The position numbers and the translations under genes were made by a program. From positions 1-19,763 of the forward strand of contig DCKB01000001.1 in assembly GCA_002320595.1 (NCBI GenBank): a DNA stretch of 19,763 nt, given 5' to 3'. Origin of the DNA: Christensenella sp. UBA1685. Lineage in GTDB: Bacteria; Bacillota; Clostridia; Christensenellales; CAG-138. The notes beneath the pieces are model-generated. The model was not told the DNA's origin. It made no database searches and worked only from the letters and a program-made list of their open reading frames with translations. Below are positions 6,982 to 15,979 of this stretch, in pieces; within the stretch, counting starts at the first letter, position 1; each line of letters starts with the position of its first letter.

Positions 6982-8472
6982 TCAAACGCCTGCATCCAAA
7001 ATGCGGTAAACCATATTCATCTCAATATTCTCACGCACCCTCTTTGCAAGCAGGTTATACTGCCGTTCCTTGTACGCTTTCAAGTCAAACGGTTCGGCCT
7101 GAAGCAATACGCCTTTTTGCGCGGCAAGCGCGCCCAGGATTGCCTCCCTGCAGCCCTCTGAATCGAAAAAACCGTGCAGATAGCTGCCGTAAACATTGCC
7201 TTTCTGGCAGCCGTCCGGCATGCCGTTTTCAAGGCGCACGAGCGGCGTCGCATCCTCAGAAAGCAGCGTGCGGCCCATATGGATCTCATATCCTTCGAGC
7301 TGCGCTCCGGAAAGCGGAGCGAATATGCCTCCGGTTTCAAGCGCTGTGCCCCGCACGCGCGTGCGGTGCTTTTCGTTTGCAAATTCCGTTTCAACCGGCA
7401 AAAGGCCCATTCCTCCGATCTCGCCGCCGCCTTCTGCCCCTTCGGCATCCGAAATGCGCATGCCGAGCATCTGGTATCCGCCGCAAATTCCGATGACTGC
7501 CACACCGCGCGCGGCAAGTTTTTTAACCGCCGCTTCAAGCCCGCTTTGGCGGAGCCAGCGGAGGTCTGCAATCGTGCTTTTTGTTCCGGGCAGGATCACC
7601 AGATCCGGCCCGCCCAGAGAAGAGGCCTCGCGCACATAGCGCACTCCAACGCCCGGCGTAGCCTCAAGCACTGCAAAATCCGTAAAGTTGGAAATGTGCG
7701 GCAGGCGGATGACCGCAATATCCAGCGCTGCATCTCCCTTCCTGCGTTCAAGCCGCGCGGCAAGGCTGTCCTCATCCTCAATATCCACATCAAGCATGGG
7801 CAATACGCCTGCAACCGGTTTTCCGGTAAGCGTTTCCAGCATTGTAAGACCCGGGCGGAGCAGCGCCACATCCCCGCGGAATTTGTTGACAATGGTCGCC
7901 TTTACCATGGCGCGCTCCTCCTCCTTGAGCAGGGCGATAGTCCCATAAAGCTGCGCAAACACGCCGCCGCGATCGATATCCCCCACAAGCAGCACGGGCG
8001 CTTTCGCCATCTTCGCCATGCCCATATTTACAATATCGTTTTCATGCAGGTTGATCTCAGCCGGGCTGCCCGCTCCCTCAATGACAATTATATCGTTCTC
8101 CAGCGCAAGCGAACGATATGCCGCAAGGATTTCCGGCACAAGGGTTCGCTTCATGGCAAAGTATTCGGCGGCGCGCATGTTGCCGCGCACCTCCCCGTTT
8201 ACGATCACCTGAGAGCCTGTATTTGTGACCGGTTTCAGCAGGATTGGGTTCATGCGGACATCCGGCTCCACCTGCGCGGCTTCCGCCTGCACGACCTGCG
8301 CACGCCCCATTTCCAGCCCGTCCCTTGTGATAAAGGAGTTGAGCGCCATGTTCTGGCTTTTAAATGGAGCTACGCGGTATCCGTCCTGCCGGAACACGCG
8401 GCACAGCCCTGCGCAGACGAGGCTTTTCCCCGCGTTGGACATCGTCCCCTGCACCATAATTGCCTTAGCCAT
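6982..8472 (-). CDS. cbiP: Cobyric acid synthase (glutamine-hydrolysing)
   Basis: CbiP/CobQ amidates cobyrinic acid a,c-diamide at positions b, d, e and g, using ATP and glutamine. The 496-residue protein has an N-terminal dethiobiotin-synthetase-like ATPase domain with P-loop GTMSNAGKS (9-17), then FKSQNMALNS and VEGAG-type IEGAGSPAE. The C-terminal type-1 glutamine amidotransferase domain has nucleophile Cys330 in GICGGYQMLG and His433 in GSYLHGFFD. The frame is open further upstream, but the start at 8472 gives the conserved MAKAIMVQGT terminus and the usual length. It overlaps the 3' end of cobD by 8 nt. It is the last gene of the cobalamin operon before the shared terminator. Confidence 0.95.
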   Translation of the reverse strand: MAKAIMVQGTMSNAGKSLVCAGLCRVFRQDGYRVAPFKSQNMALNSFITRDGLEMGRAQVVQAEAAQVEPDVRMNPILLKPVTNTGSQVIVNGEVRGNMRAAEYFAMKRTLVPEILAAYRSLALENDIIVIEGAGSPAEINLHENDIVNMGMAKMAKAPVLLVGDIDRGGVFAQLYGTIALLKEEERAMVKATIVNKFRGDVALLRPGLTMLETLTGKPVAGVLPMLDVDIEDEDSLAARLERRKGDAALDIAVIRLPHISNFTDFAVLEATPGVGVRYVREASSLGGPDLVILPGTKSTIADLRWLRQSGLEAAVKKLAARGVAVIGICGGYQMLGMRISDAEGAEGGGEIGGMGLLPVETEFANEKHRTRVRGTALETGGIFAPLSGAQLEGYEIHMGRTLLSEDATPLVRLENGMPDGCQKGNVYGSYLHGFFDSEGCREAILGALAAQKGVLLQAEPFDLKAYKERQYNLLAKRVRENIEMNMVYRILDAGV

Positions 8473-9502
8473 TGAGCACCTCCGAAACGGCGCGCACGAG
8501 CGCCTGATTGTTTTCATGTGTTTGAACGCCCACACGGATAAATCGCGTATCCAAACCGGTAAAATTGCTGCAATCCCGCACGAGCACGCCCCGCGCGCGC
8601 AGCGGGGCATAAAGCGGCGCTGCGCATTTGAGCAGCAGGAAGTTTGCGTCGCTCGGAAATGCATCTACCCCGTATGCCGGCAGCGTTTTTTGCAAATAGC
8701 CTCGCTCCGCGGCGATAAGCCGGCGTGTTCGTTCCTCCCAGCCCCGCTCTGCAAGGGCGGCGCGCCCTGCCGCCTGCGCGGGGCCGGAAACGCTCCAGGG
8801 CGCTCCAAACGCTGCGATGCGCGCAAGCAGCGCAGCGTCCCCCGCAAGCAGGTATCCCAGCCGAAGCCCAGCCATGGCGTAAAGCTTTGTAAATGCGGAA
8901 AGTATGATCAAATTCGGATAGTTGCCCAGCTCCTGCGCCATGGACTTGCCTTCCGTGAAACCAATGAAACATTCATCCAGCACCAAAATGGCTCCGTTTT
9001 TCCGGCATGCGTCTGCAATGTTGCGGATGAGATCAGGATCAATCAGCCGCCCGGTTGGGTTGTTCGGCGTGCAAAGGAACACAAGCCCGGTTTCCGGCGT
9101 GATGTCCTTCAGGAACTCCTCCGTCAGCGCAAAACCATTTGCCTCGGAAAGCAAATGCTCCTGCATGATACCGCCGAATGCCGTGACCGCGCGCTCATAT
9201 TCTGAAAACGCCGGCGCGGGCACAAGCGCCCGCTTGGGCCGGAAGCATGCCGCGATCCGAAAAATAAGGTCTGCCGCGCCGTTGCCGCAAAGCACCTGCT
9301 CCGGCATAAGGCCGTGCCGATCCGCAAGCGCCGCGCAAAGCACGCGGCATTTGGGATCGGGATAGCGCGCATACTCCGCCGCATGGGAAATCAGCGCATG
9401 TTTTACACCGTCCGGCATGCCGAGCGGGTTGACGTTAACGGAAAAGTCAAGCGCGGCATCCGCAGTGCCGTATACATCGCCGCCATGTTCATACCGCAGC
9501 AT
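8465..9502 (-). CDS. cobD: Threonine-phosphate decarboxylase-like PLP aminotransferase (CobD)
   Basis: CobD decarboxylates L-threonine O-3-phosphate to (R)-1-amino-2-propanol phosphate, the linker joining the corrin ring to the nucleotide loop. The 345-residue protein is a class I/II PLP enzyme. It shows HGGDVYG near the N-terminus, DFSVNVNPLG (19-28), NNPTG (147-151), the PLP-contacting Asp176 in LDE, the Schiff-base Lys206 in SAFTKLYAMAGLRLGY, and the carboxylate-binding Arg in RFIRVGV. These match CobD better than histidinol-phosphate aminotransferase, and the location beside cbiB supports it, although the two families are close. The ATG at 9502, preceded by GGGGG, was chosen over an upstream in-frame ATG. 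It overlaps cbiB by 14 nt and cbiP by 8 nt. Confidence 0.9.
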   Translation of the reverse strand: MLRYEHGGDVYGTADAALDFSVNVNPLGMPDGVKHALISHAAEYARYPDPKCRVLCAALADRHGLMPEQVLCGNGAADLIFRIAACFRPKRALVPAPAFSEYERAVTAFGGIMQEHLLSEANGFALTEEFLKDITPETGLVFLCTPNNPTGRLIDPDLIRNIADACRKNGAILVLDECFIGFTEGKSMAQELGNYPNLIILSAFTKLYAMAGLRLGYLLAGDAALLARIAAFGAPWSVSGPAQAAGRAALAERGWEERTRRLIAAERGYLQKTLPAYGVDAFPSDANFLLLKCAAPLYAPLRARGVLVRDCSNFTGLDTRFIRVGVQTHENNQALVRAVSEVLNG

Positions 9503-10454
9503 ACAAAATCCCCCGGAACGCAAGCGCGAGCATAAGCAGCAGGTATGCCGTAACATACAGGAGCTTATGCGCGCGCAGGATATCCGCCTCCTCGATGGGG
9601 CGCTGCGCATCCCCGATATACGGTTTTTTGCAGAGCTTTCCAAAGTAATATGCATCCCCTGCAAGGCACACGCGGAGCGCACCTGCCATTATAGCCTCCG
9701 TATGCGCCGAATTTGGGCTTGCATGGCTGCGTTTGTCACGCCGGTAGATGCGCAAAGCGTTTCCGGCATCCATCCCGCAAAGCCATGCAGCGAAAATCAT
9801 GACCCACGCGCAGAGGCGCGCCGGTATGAAGTTGAGCGCATCGTCAAGCCTGGCCGCAGCCCGGCCAAAGTCAAGGTATCGTTCGTTTTTGTAGCCCACC
9901 ATGGAATCCATGGTATTTGCCGCTTTATAAAGGCAGCCGAGCGCCGCTCCGCAAAGCAGCGTGTAAAAAAGCGGCGCGGCTACGCCGTCCGATGCATTTT
10001 CTGCAACGGTTTCCACGGCGGCGCGCGTCACCCCCGCCGCATCAAGCGCATCCGTATCACGCCCAACGATCATGGAAACTGCCTTGCGCGCTCCCGGCAA
10101 GTCACCCGACGCAAGCTTAGCGTATACGGCCCGGCTCTCGTCCCGGAGGCTTTTGGTCGCAAGGATTTGCCAGCAGAAGACGGTTTCAAGCACAACATAC
10201 AGCCATGGCGAAACGCGCCATGCGAAGAAGAGCAGCAAGGCAGGGAGTCCTGCGGAGAGCAAAAGCACCACCACAACCAAAAGTGTGCCGCCTGCCCGTT
10301 TGTTTTTCATAGGGTAAAGCACCCGCTCCAACGCTGCAATCAAAAAACCAAAGCCGCGAATCAAATGCGGCCAACCGTGCGGATCCCCCACAAGAAGATC
10401 CGCCAGAAACCCGAGCGCAAGCGCGCCGGTTGCGCACAAAATCCATTCCGTCAT
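9489..10454 (-). CDS. cbiB: Adenosylcobinamide-phosphate synthase (CbiB)
   Basis: CbiB is an integral membrane enzyme that attaches aminopropanol (phosphate) to adenosylcobyric acid. The 321-residue protein shows the family signatures DLLVGDPHGWPHLIR (19-33), VGRDT (130-134), ETVAENASDGV (148-158) and SPNSAHTEA (246-254), plus several hydrophobic helices (about 5-22, 57-80, 160-178, 212-228, 298-315). The start at 10454 gives a classic 4-nt ATGA overlap with cbiD and has a GGAG about 11 nt upstream. An ATG three codons earlier (10463) is possible but has its GGAG only 2 nt away. It is followed by cobD, whose product makes its second substrate. Confidence 0.94.
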   Translation of the reverse strand: MTEWILCATGALALGFLADLLVGDPHGWPHLIRGFGFLIAALERVLYPMKNKRAGGTLLVVVVLLLSAGLPALLLFFAWRVSPWLYVVLETVFCWQILATKSLRDESRAVYAKLASGDLPGARKAVSMIVGRDTDALDAAGVTRAAVETVAENASDGVAAPLFYTLLCGAALGCLYKAANTMDSMVGYKNERYLDFGRAAARLDDALNFIPARLCAWVMIFAAWLCGMDAGNALRIYRRDKRSHASPNSAHTEAIMAGALRVCLAGDAYYFGKLCKKPYIGDAQRPIEEADILRAHKLLYVTAYLLLMLALAFRGILYAAV

Positions 10455-11590
10455 GTTTTCCATCGCTCCATCAGTTCATCTGCGTTTCCGCTCTTTGCCA
10501 GCACGCCCCGCAGCCCCGGCGCATTCGTAAAGCAGACAAAGCCGGTTTCCACCCCTTCCGGCACGCGGCGGTTAAGCGCCGCATCAATGCGCCCGCCGAG
10601 CACTGCCATCGTCCCTGCGAGCATGCCCGTTTTCTGCAGCACAGCAAGCGCTGCATCGGTTGACACGCATCCAAGCACCGCGCGGAGTGCCGGAAGCTCC
10701 GCTCCGGCTTCAAGCGCGCAAGCGGCAAGCGTCTCCATCCGGCCGTCCCCATAAGCGGAATGCGTGTTCATCATGCCGATGCCGAGCTTAACAAGCTTCC
10801 CGATATGGCCGATCAGGAGAATTCTTTGAAACCCGCTGCGCACGGCGGCATCCAAAGCCTCGCCGATGAAATTGCTGCATGTCACCTGTTGTGCCATATC
10901 GAGGCCAAGCACATCGCGCGCGAAGTCCTCCCCATAATTGCCGGGCGTGAGAAGCGCCGCCTTTTGCCCGCCGGCAGCAAGCACGCTGAGCTCCAGCTGG
11001 ATGGTGTTGATCAACGCGGCATTGCTCATTGGTTCCACGATTCCCGTCGTGCCAATTACGGAAATGCCTTCCGCAATACCGAGACGCGGGTTGAATGTGC
11101 GTTTTGCAAGCTCCACACCTGCCGGGATCGAAATCACGATAGAAAAGCCGCCTGCATATCCATGCGCAGCAGCAATTTCACAGCAGGCCTCCCGGATCAT
11201 GGCGCGGGGCATCGCATTAATCGCCGCTGCGCCCACAGGTTGGTTAAGCCCGGGCTTCGTGACGCGACCCACACCTTCTCCCCCGTCAATTTCGATTCTG
11301 GAAGATCGTTTTTCCACTGCGGCATACACCAAAACACCGTTTGTAACATCCGGATCATCCCCGCTGTCCTTCTGAATCGCGCAGATTGCCCGCCCTCCGG
11401 CAAGGCTCGGCTTGAGCACGTCAAGCGTGAGCGGCACGCCCTTTGGCGTGTTGATGGACACGGTTTGTGGTGCGCAGCCGGACAGCAGCAGTTCTGCGGC
11501 CGCCTTCGCGGCAGCCGCAGCGCAGGCGCCCGTTGTGTATCCGCAGCGCAGGCGTCTTCCGCCCTGTTCCACATACAGTTCCAGCATCAT
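10451..11590 (-). CDS. cbiD: Cobalt-precorrin-5B (C1)-methyltransferase
   Basis: CbiD is the S-adenosylmethionine-dependent C1 methyltransferase of the anaerobic corrin pathway and acts after CbiG has opened the lactone and released the two-carbon fragment. It is unrelated in fold to the other corrin methyltransferases. The 379-residue length is normal. The hallmark N-terminal motif GYTTGACAAAAAKAA is at 17-31, and later segments such as GEGVGRVTKPGL, GTTGIVEPMS and LIGHIGKLVKLG are typical. The presence of CbiD and CbiG rather than CobF/CobG points to the anaerobic, early cobalt-insertion route. Its ATG overlaps the cbiC stop in ATGA; a second ATG follows immediately. Its own stop overlaps the cbiB start in the same way. 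Confidence 0.96.
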   Translation of the reverse strand: MMLELYVEQGGRRLRCGYTTGACAAAAAKAAAELLLSGCAPQTVSINTPKGVPLTLDVLKPSLAGGRAICAIQKDSGDDPDVTNGVLVYAAVEKRSSRIEIDGGEGVGRVTKPGLNQPVGAAAINAMPRAMIREACCEIAAAHGYAGGFSIVISIPAGVELAKRTFNPRLGIAEGISVIGTTGIVEPMSNAALINTIQLELSVLAAGGQKAALLTPGNYGEDFARDVLGLDMAQQVTCSNFIGEALDAAVRSGFQRILLIGHIGKLVKLGIGMMNTHSAYGDGRMETLAACALEAGAELPALRAVLGCVSTDAALAVLQKTGMLAGTMAVLGGRIDAALNRRVPEGVETGFVCFTNAPGLRGVLAKSGNADELMERWKT

Positions 11591-12219
11591 TCCCGCCCAA
11601 GCATATAAATCAGCGCGTTGCAGATTGCCGCCGCAACATTGCTGCCGCCCTTGCGGCCGCGCGCCACGATATACGGTGCATCCGCCTGCATGATGCGTTC
11701 CTTTGCCTGCACCACATTCACAAAGCCCACCGGCACGCCAATAACGAGTGCGGGCGCGATACGCTTCTCCTGCATCATATCATAAAGCCGCACCAGTGCG
11801 GTAGGGGCATTTCCGATGGCGAAGATGATGGGGCCTTCAAGCGCGGCCGCTTTTTCCATGGATTCTATAGAGCGCGTTGTTCCGTGAAGCTTTGCCGCTT
11901 CTGCTACATCCTCATCCGCGATGAAGCAGCGTACACAGCCGCCATGTTTTGCAAGCTCGCGCTTGTTAATTCCGGCTTGCGCCATGGTTGTATCCGTCAC
12001 AATGGTTGCTCCGCCGCGGATGGCTGCAAGCGCTTTATCCAAAACGCCTTCGGAAAAACAAAGCGTATCCGCATATTCAAAGTCCGCCGTTGTGTGGATA
12101 ACGCGCTTGATGATGGGCGCAAGCGCATCGTCCACCGGGTGCGGCAATTCCGCGGTAATCATCTCGAAGCTGCGCTGTTCAATCTCCATCGGTGCAATGC
12201 GTTCCAATTCCGTTTTCAT
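11587..12219 (-). CDS. cbiC: Cobalt-precorrin-8 methylmutase
   Basis: CbiC moves the methyl group from C11 to C12 to form cobyrinic acid. The 210-residue protein has the expected size and the conserved catalytic His42 in RVIHTTADFEY, with GGATIVTDTTMA, IFAIGNAPTAL, GVPVGFVNV and a C-terminal RGRKGGSNVAAAICNALIY. The open frame extends 18 codons upstream, but the start at 12219 is preferred. It gives the usual N-terminus (MKTELERIAPMEIE), forms an ATGA overlap with the fusion gene upstream and has GGAGG about 10 nt before it. It overlaps cbiD by 4 nt, so all three genes are likely translated as a coupled unit. Confidence 0.95.
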   Translation of the reverse strand: MKTELERIAPMEIEQRSFEMITAELPHPVDDALAPIIKRVIHTTADFEYADTLCFSEGVLDKALAAIRGGATIVTDTTMAQAGINKRELAKHGGCVRCFIADEDVAEAAKLHGTTRSIESMEKAAALEGPIIFAIGNAPTALVRLYDMMQEKRIAPALVIGVPVGFVNVVQAKERIMQADAPYIVARGRKGGSNVAAAICNALIYMLGRE

Positions 12220-14234
12220 TTTCCCGTTTCCTCCGTTTGTATTTGTTCCGGCCCCGCCGCATCCTTTTCGCACGTAATGATCATAATGGGGTTTTGGCCG
12301 TTCATTAAGTGATAGCGGCCGAGCTTTTTTGCCTTTGCAACGCTCACCTGCACCACTTCCGTATGCCCGAACCCGAACGTTTCGATGCAGCGCATGGCTT
12401 CTGCGATGGATTCGAGCGCAATCAAATTGATAACGATGCGCACGGCCGGATTCTTGGCAAGAAGCATTTCAAGCACCTCGCGCATATTGCCGGACGTGCC
12501 GCCGATAAATGCGTGCGTAGGCGGCGGCAGCGGCGCGCACGCTTCCGGCGCGGCGCCTTCCACAACCGTGAGATTAGAAAGCCCAAAACGTTTTTTGTTG
12601 CGTTCTGCAAGCGCGGCGGCTTCCGGCTTGCACTCAACGGCATATACGTGCCCGCGCGTGCAGATGCCGGCCATTTCCACAGAAACGGAACCCGTGCCCG
12701 CCCCGATGTCATAGGCCACAGAATCCGGCTCCAGCCTCAGCTTTGCAACGGAAACCGCACGGACCTCAGCTTTAGTCATAGGCACGGTTGATCCTTCCCC
12801 TGTCCAGCGCAAAAATGCCTCATCCGGAAGGCAGGCCGTCCTGCGCGGCGGCCGTGCGTTTTTGTTTCGGATCAGCAACACGCAAAGCGGATCGAACGCA
12901 CGGGAGCACAGCTCCTCCGCCGGGCCTTCCGTGATCCTTTCGTCGGGATAGGATAGCCGTTCTCCAACGGCCACAGGCACATGGCCAAGCCCCGCCTTGG
13001 AAAGCTCTTCGCATACGCGCTGCGCACCGCCTGCGCCGCCCACGAGCGCAAACACCTTTCGATGCTCCAGAACTGCCGGGACCACACTCCCTCCCCTTCC
13101 GTGGAGCGACAGCACCTTCGCATCATCCCATGCGGTTTTGAGCCTTGCACAAAGGTATTGCAGAGAACTGACGCCGGGGTATACGCGCGGAGCGAACTCC
13201 GCGAGCAGCGGAATCAATTTCTTCGCTCCGCTGTAAAAACCGGTGTCGCCGGACATGACGACCGCAATTTCACGATATTCCGGGTGGGCGTGAATAAACC
13301 CGGCAATTTCCGTATGGTCCATGCTGACAAGGAAAGGCCTGCCCCCAGCTGTCGCTTCCACCATCCTCTTCGCGCCGATCACGCATTCCGCCGCTGCAAG
13401 CGCGGTTTTTGCTTCTCCCGTAAGCAATTCCGGGTTTCCCATTCCAAGCCCGATAACGCTTACGCGCGGCGAAACGGATATTCCGAACCGGAAAGCAAGG
13501 TATTGCACAAGCTCCGTGAAGCGCATGCCGCCCTGCTCCGGCGGCCGGCCGATGATGAGCACGGAGGCGCCTTCCCTGCGCGCTGCCGCAATCTTTTCGG
13601 CAAAGCCGCCGCTTGGGCCGGAATCCTTGGTAACAAGGTGCTTTGCCTGCGCCGTGCGGATAATCGCACGGTTGAGCTCTTCGCTGAACGGCCCTTGCAT
13701 CGCGATGATGTGCGCGGGCGGAATACCCGCCGCTTCACAGGCGGCGAGGGAACTCTGCATGGGCAGCACCCGCGCATAGAGCCGTTCACGGTAATTCGGG
13801 ACTTCCGTAAACGGCAAAAGCTCCTTGCTGCCGGTCGTCAAAAGGATATTCCCCTCCGTGCCTTTGAGGCGTTCCGCCGCCTCCGCAATGGACGCGGCAT
13901 AGGTCGCCTCAGCCACCGCGCCTTCTTCTTCCCGCACAAGCCGAACGACTTCAATGCCGGTTTCGCCTGCGGCAGACGCAATATTCCCGGTTGCCTCCGC
14001 CGCAAAGGGGTGTGTTGCGTCCACCACGAGAGCGAACCGTTCGCGCGCAAAGAGCGCCGCCATTTGCGCACGGTCAAGCCGTCCCGCATGCACCGTAATG
14101 TTGCTGCCCTGTGGAACGAGCGTCTCCCCGTATTCCGTGGCGACCGAAACATAAACGGAAAGCGGCGTTTCCCGCAAAAACTCCACAAGCCGCCGCCCTT
14201 CGGTAGTTCCTGCAAACAAACAGAGATCAAACAT
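12216..14234 (-). CDS. cbiJET: CbiJ-CbiE-CbiT triple fusion: cobalt-precorrin-6A reductase / C5- and C15-methyltransferase
   Basis: A single 672-residue protein carries three consecutive pathway activities. Residues about 1-250 are CbiJ (cobalt-precorrin-6A reductase), with FAGTTEG (7-13), DATHPFAAEATGN and LLTTGSKEL. Residues about 257-455 are CbiE, the C5 methyltransferase of the tetrapyrrole methylase fold, with VIGLGMGNPELLT, VMSGDTGFYS and VYPGVSSLQYL. Residues about 468-655 are CbiT, the C15 methyltransferase/decarboxylase, with SAM-binding motif DIGAGTGSVSVE (509-520) and FIGGTSGNM. All key motifs look intact and no stop or frameshift separates the domains. CbiE-CbiT fusions are well known (CobL-like); adding CbiJ in front is less usual. 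The start at 14234 follows an AGAGGG and overlaps cbiH by 8 nt. It overlaps cbiC by 4 nt. Confidence 0.94.
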   Translation of the reverse strand: MFDLCLFAGTTEGRRLVEFLRETPLSVYVSVATEYGETLVPQGSNITVHAGRLDRAQMAALFARERFALVVDATHPFAAEATGNIASAAGETGIEVVRLVREEEGAVAEATYAASIAEAAERLKGTEGNILLTTGSKELLPFTEVPNYRERLYARVLPMQSSLAACEAAGIPPAHIIAMQGPFSEELNRAIIRTAQAKHLVTKDSGPSGGFAEKIAAARREGASVLIIGRPPEQGGMRFTELVQYLAFRFGISVSPRVSVIGLGMGNPELLTGEAKTALAAAECVIGAKRMVEATAGGRPFLVSMDHTEIAGFIHAHPEYREIAVVMSGDTGFYSGAKKLIPLLAEFAPRVYPGVSSLQYLCARLKTAWDDAKVLSLHGRGGSVVPAVLEHRKVFALVGGAGGAQRVCEELSKAGLGHVPVAVGERLSYPDERITEGPAEELCSRAFDPLCVLLIRNKNARPPRRTACLPDEAFLRWTGEGSTVPMTKAEVRAVSVAKLRLEPDSVAYDIGAGTGSVSVEMAGICTRGHVYAVECKPEAAALAERNKKRFGLSNLTVVEGAAPEACAPLPPPTHAFIGGTSGNMREVLEMLLAKNPAVRIVINLIALESIAEAMRCIETFGFGHTEVVQVSVAKAKKLGRYHLMNGQNPIMIITCEKDAAGPEQIQTEETGK

Positions 14235-14961
14235 CGCGGTACCCTCTTGGCGTGACCATCCGCCCGCCGATCGTTTTTGTTTGCGGGTTTCCAATGAAAA
14301 TGGTCGTAGCCATATCCGCTTCGTAGCTGCAAAGCTGCGCAAGCGTCATCACCGCAACCTGCTCGCTCTCCCGCCCAATGTTGCGCGCAACGCCGCACAC
14401 GCGCAGAGGTTCCGCATGGCGCAGTATAACCTCACATGCGCGGCGGAGATGGTCCTTCCGCTTCCTGCTGGCCGGGTTATACAGCACGATGGAAAGCCCC
14501 GCTTCCGCCGCGCGGTCAAGCCGTTTTTCTATGGTTTCCCATTCGGTAAGCAAATCGCTCAGGCTGATGAGCGCAAAGTCATGCGTCAGCGGCGCGCCGA
14601 GAAGCGCCGCGCCCGTGCAGGCCGCAGTAAGGCCGCCCACCACCACAATTTCCGGCGTTTCCGATTCGCCGCGCAATTCGTAAACAAGCCCGGCCATTCC
14701 GTATACGCCCGCATCCCCGCTGCACACAACGGCTGTGCGCCTGCCCGCTGCCGCCATTTCAAGCGCATACCGGCAGCGCGCCGCCTCCCCGCGCATGGGG
14801 GTTGCATAAAATTCCTTCTCTGGAAAATAGGCCCGGATCAAGTCGATATATGCGCTGTATCCCACAATCAGCTCGCTGTTTTTAAGCGCGTTGCACGCGC
14901 GCAGCGTCATCTCGTCATAAGCGCCGGGGCCAATGCCGACTACATAGAGTTCCTTATTCAA
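14227..14961 (-). CDS. cbiH: Cobalt-factor III / precorrin-3B C17-methyltransferase
   Basis: CbiH methylates C17 and promotes ring contraction to the corrin macrocycle. The 244-residue tetrapyrrole methylase shows the glycine-rich GIGPGAYDEMT (9-19), CSGDAGVYGMA (80-90), HDFALISLSDLLTEWE (127-142) and the YNPASRKR motif (161-168), which is typical of CbiH/CobJ. The start is TTG at 14961. No ATG precedes the conserved VVGIGPG segment in frame, and a strong GGGAGGT lies 6 nt upstream. It overlaps cbiG by 8 nt and the fusion gene by 8 nt. It lacks the extra C-terminal iron-sulfur/CbiX-like domains found in some CbiH homologues. Confidence 0.94.
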   Translation of the reverse strand: MNKELYVVGIGPGAYDEMTLRACNALKNSELIVGYSAYIDLIRAYFPEKEFYATPMRGEAARCRYALEMAAAGRRTAVVCSGDAGVYGMAGLVYELRGESETPEIVVVGGLTAACTGAALLGAPLTHDFALISLSDLLTEWETIEKRLDRAAEAGLSIVLYNPASRKRKDHLRRACEVILRHAEPLRVCGVARNIGRESEQVAVMTLAQLCSYEADMATTIFIGNPQTKTIGGRMVTPRGYRDV

Positions 14962-15979
14962 AATTTACCTCCCAAGCTGTTTCTGCAACGGCCACGGTCA
15001 CACCGCGGCGCGCGGTCTTTTTTACGATGAGCTTCCCGCCGCCCGCCGCCGCACTGCGTTCGCACACGTTATCCACCCCCGTCACCCCCTGCACAAAAGC
15101 GGAAGGCGTAAAGCTGCCCTTGACAGCTGCAAGCGTTTCCGCTGCGTAGAACAAAACCGAGATGCCAAGCTGTTCACAAAAAGCCAGCAGCCCCGGCTCG
15201 TCCGCCTTCAGGTCAATGGAAGCTGCTTCACGCACGGCGCGCAAATCCAATCCGTTTTCTTGAAACACCTCAAAAACGGTTTGCGCAAGCGCTTCTTTAT
15301 CCGTGCCGCGCCTGCACCCAAGGCCGAGCGTAAGCGCACGGGGGATGACCGAAAGCGTCTCCGAAAACGGTTTCTTTGTCCGCACGGAAACCGAAATCCC
15401 AACATCCCCCTCCGCTCCCGGATATAGCCCTGCCGGAAGTGCGCCGCGCATGGGCCCGTCCGCGCAGATGGGCACGTCCCGTTCCAGAATCGCGGCTGCG
15501 ATGTCCTTTGCAGCCGCCATGCTGTCAAGCACAAACCCCTGCTCCGCCGCCCATGCATCCACCGCAAACCTTCCGTTTACATCCGTTGCCGTGGTGATGA
15601 CAGGGGTTGCGCCAATGCCCGCTGCAATGGCATTTGCCAAGCGGTTTCCACCTCCGATGTGCCCCGAAAGAAGGGGGATGGAAAATCTCCCCCGTTCGTC
15701 CACGCAAACGACGGCAGGATCCTCCGTTTTGCTGCGTATATGCGGAGCGATTGCACGCACCGCGATTCCGCATGCGCCAACAAACACGAGCGCATCCGCT
15801 TCCTTCATGAGCCCTCCGGCCAGCGTGCAGAGGCTCCCTGCGATGGGCGCGATCCCCGCGCCTGCATGCTTTTCAGGCGCGAACAGCCTGCAATCGTATT
15901 CCCGCTTAAGGAGGAGTGCGATGCGGCGCGCCGTTTCTCCTCCCTGCCTGCTGAACGAAAGTATCGCGGCGCGCCTCAT
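14954..15979 (-). CDS. cbiG: Cobalt-precorrin-5A hydrolase
   Basis: CbiG opens the delta-lactone ring and releases the C20-derived two-carbon unit as acetaldehyde, a hallmark of the oxygen-independent route. The 341-residue protein has the family's N-terminal and central domains with FVGACGIAVRAIAPHI (66-81), PLLSGHIGGGNRLA (102-115) and VITTATDVNG (127-136). The C-terminal CobE-like domain shows LGLGCRRGTDKEAL and a late FTPSAFVQGVTGVDNVCE. The open frame extends 17 codons upstream, but the ATG at 15979 gives the conserved terminus and an ATGA overlap with cbiF. It ends overlapping the TTG start of cbiH by 8 nt. Confidence 0.95.
   Translation of the reverse strand: MRRAAILSFSRQGGETARRIALLLKREYDCRLFAPEKHAGAGIAPIAGSLCTLAGGLMKEADALVFVGACGIAVRAIAPHIRSKTEDPAVVCVDERGRFSIPLLSGHIGGGNRLANAIAAGIGATPVITTATDVNGRFAVDAWAAEQGFVLDSMAAAKDIAAAILERDVPICADGPMRGALPAGLYPGAEGDVGISVSVRTKKPFSETLSVIPRALTLGLGCRRGTDKEALAQTVFEVFQENGLDLRAVREAASIDLKADEPGLLAFCEQLGISVLFYAAETLAAVKGSFTPSAFVQGVTGVDNVCERSAAAGGGKLIVKKTARRGVTVAVAETAWEVNFE

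Noticed and set aside
6960..7496. 178-codon plus-strand frame after the terminator
   Set aside because: It lies opposite the C-terminal part of cbiP, begins inside the terminator's tail, has no ribosome binding site and has a shadow-like composition.
7174..8475. 433-codon plus-strand open frame opposite cbiP
   Set aside because: It is antisense to a clearly recognised gene. Its composition (rich in Arg, Ala, His, Cys) is typical of the shadow of a GC-biased codon pattern, and no domain is recognisable.
9417..10754. 445-codon plus-strand open frame opposite cobD/cbiB/cbiD
   Set aside because: It spans several real genes on the other strand, has no ribosome binding site or recognisable motif, and is a codon-bias shadow.
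12981..14255. 424-codon plus-strand open frame opposite the cbiJET fusion
   Set aside because: It is antisense to intact CbiJ/CbiE motifs and has no domain-like features of its own.
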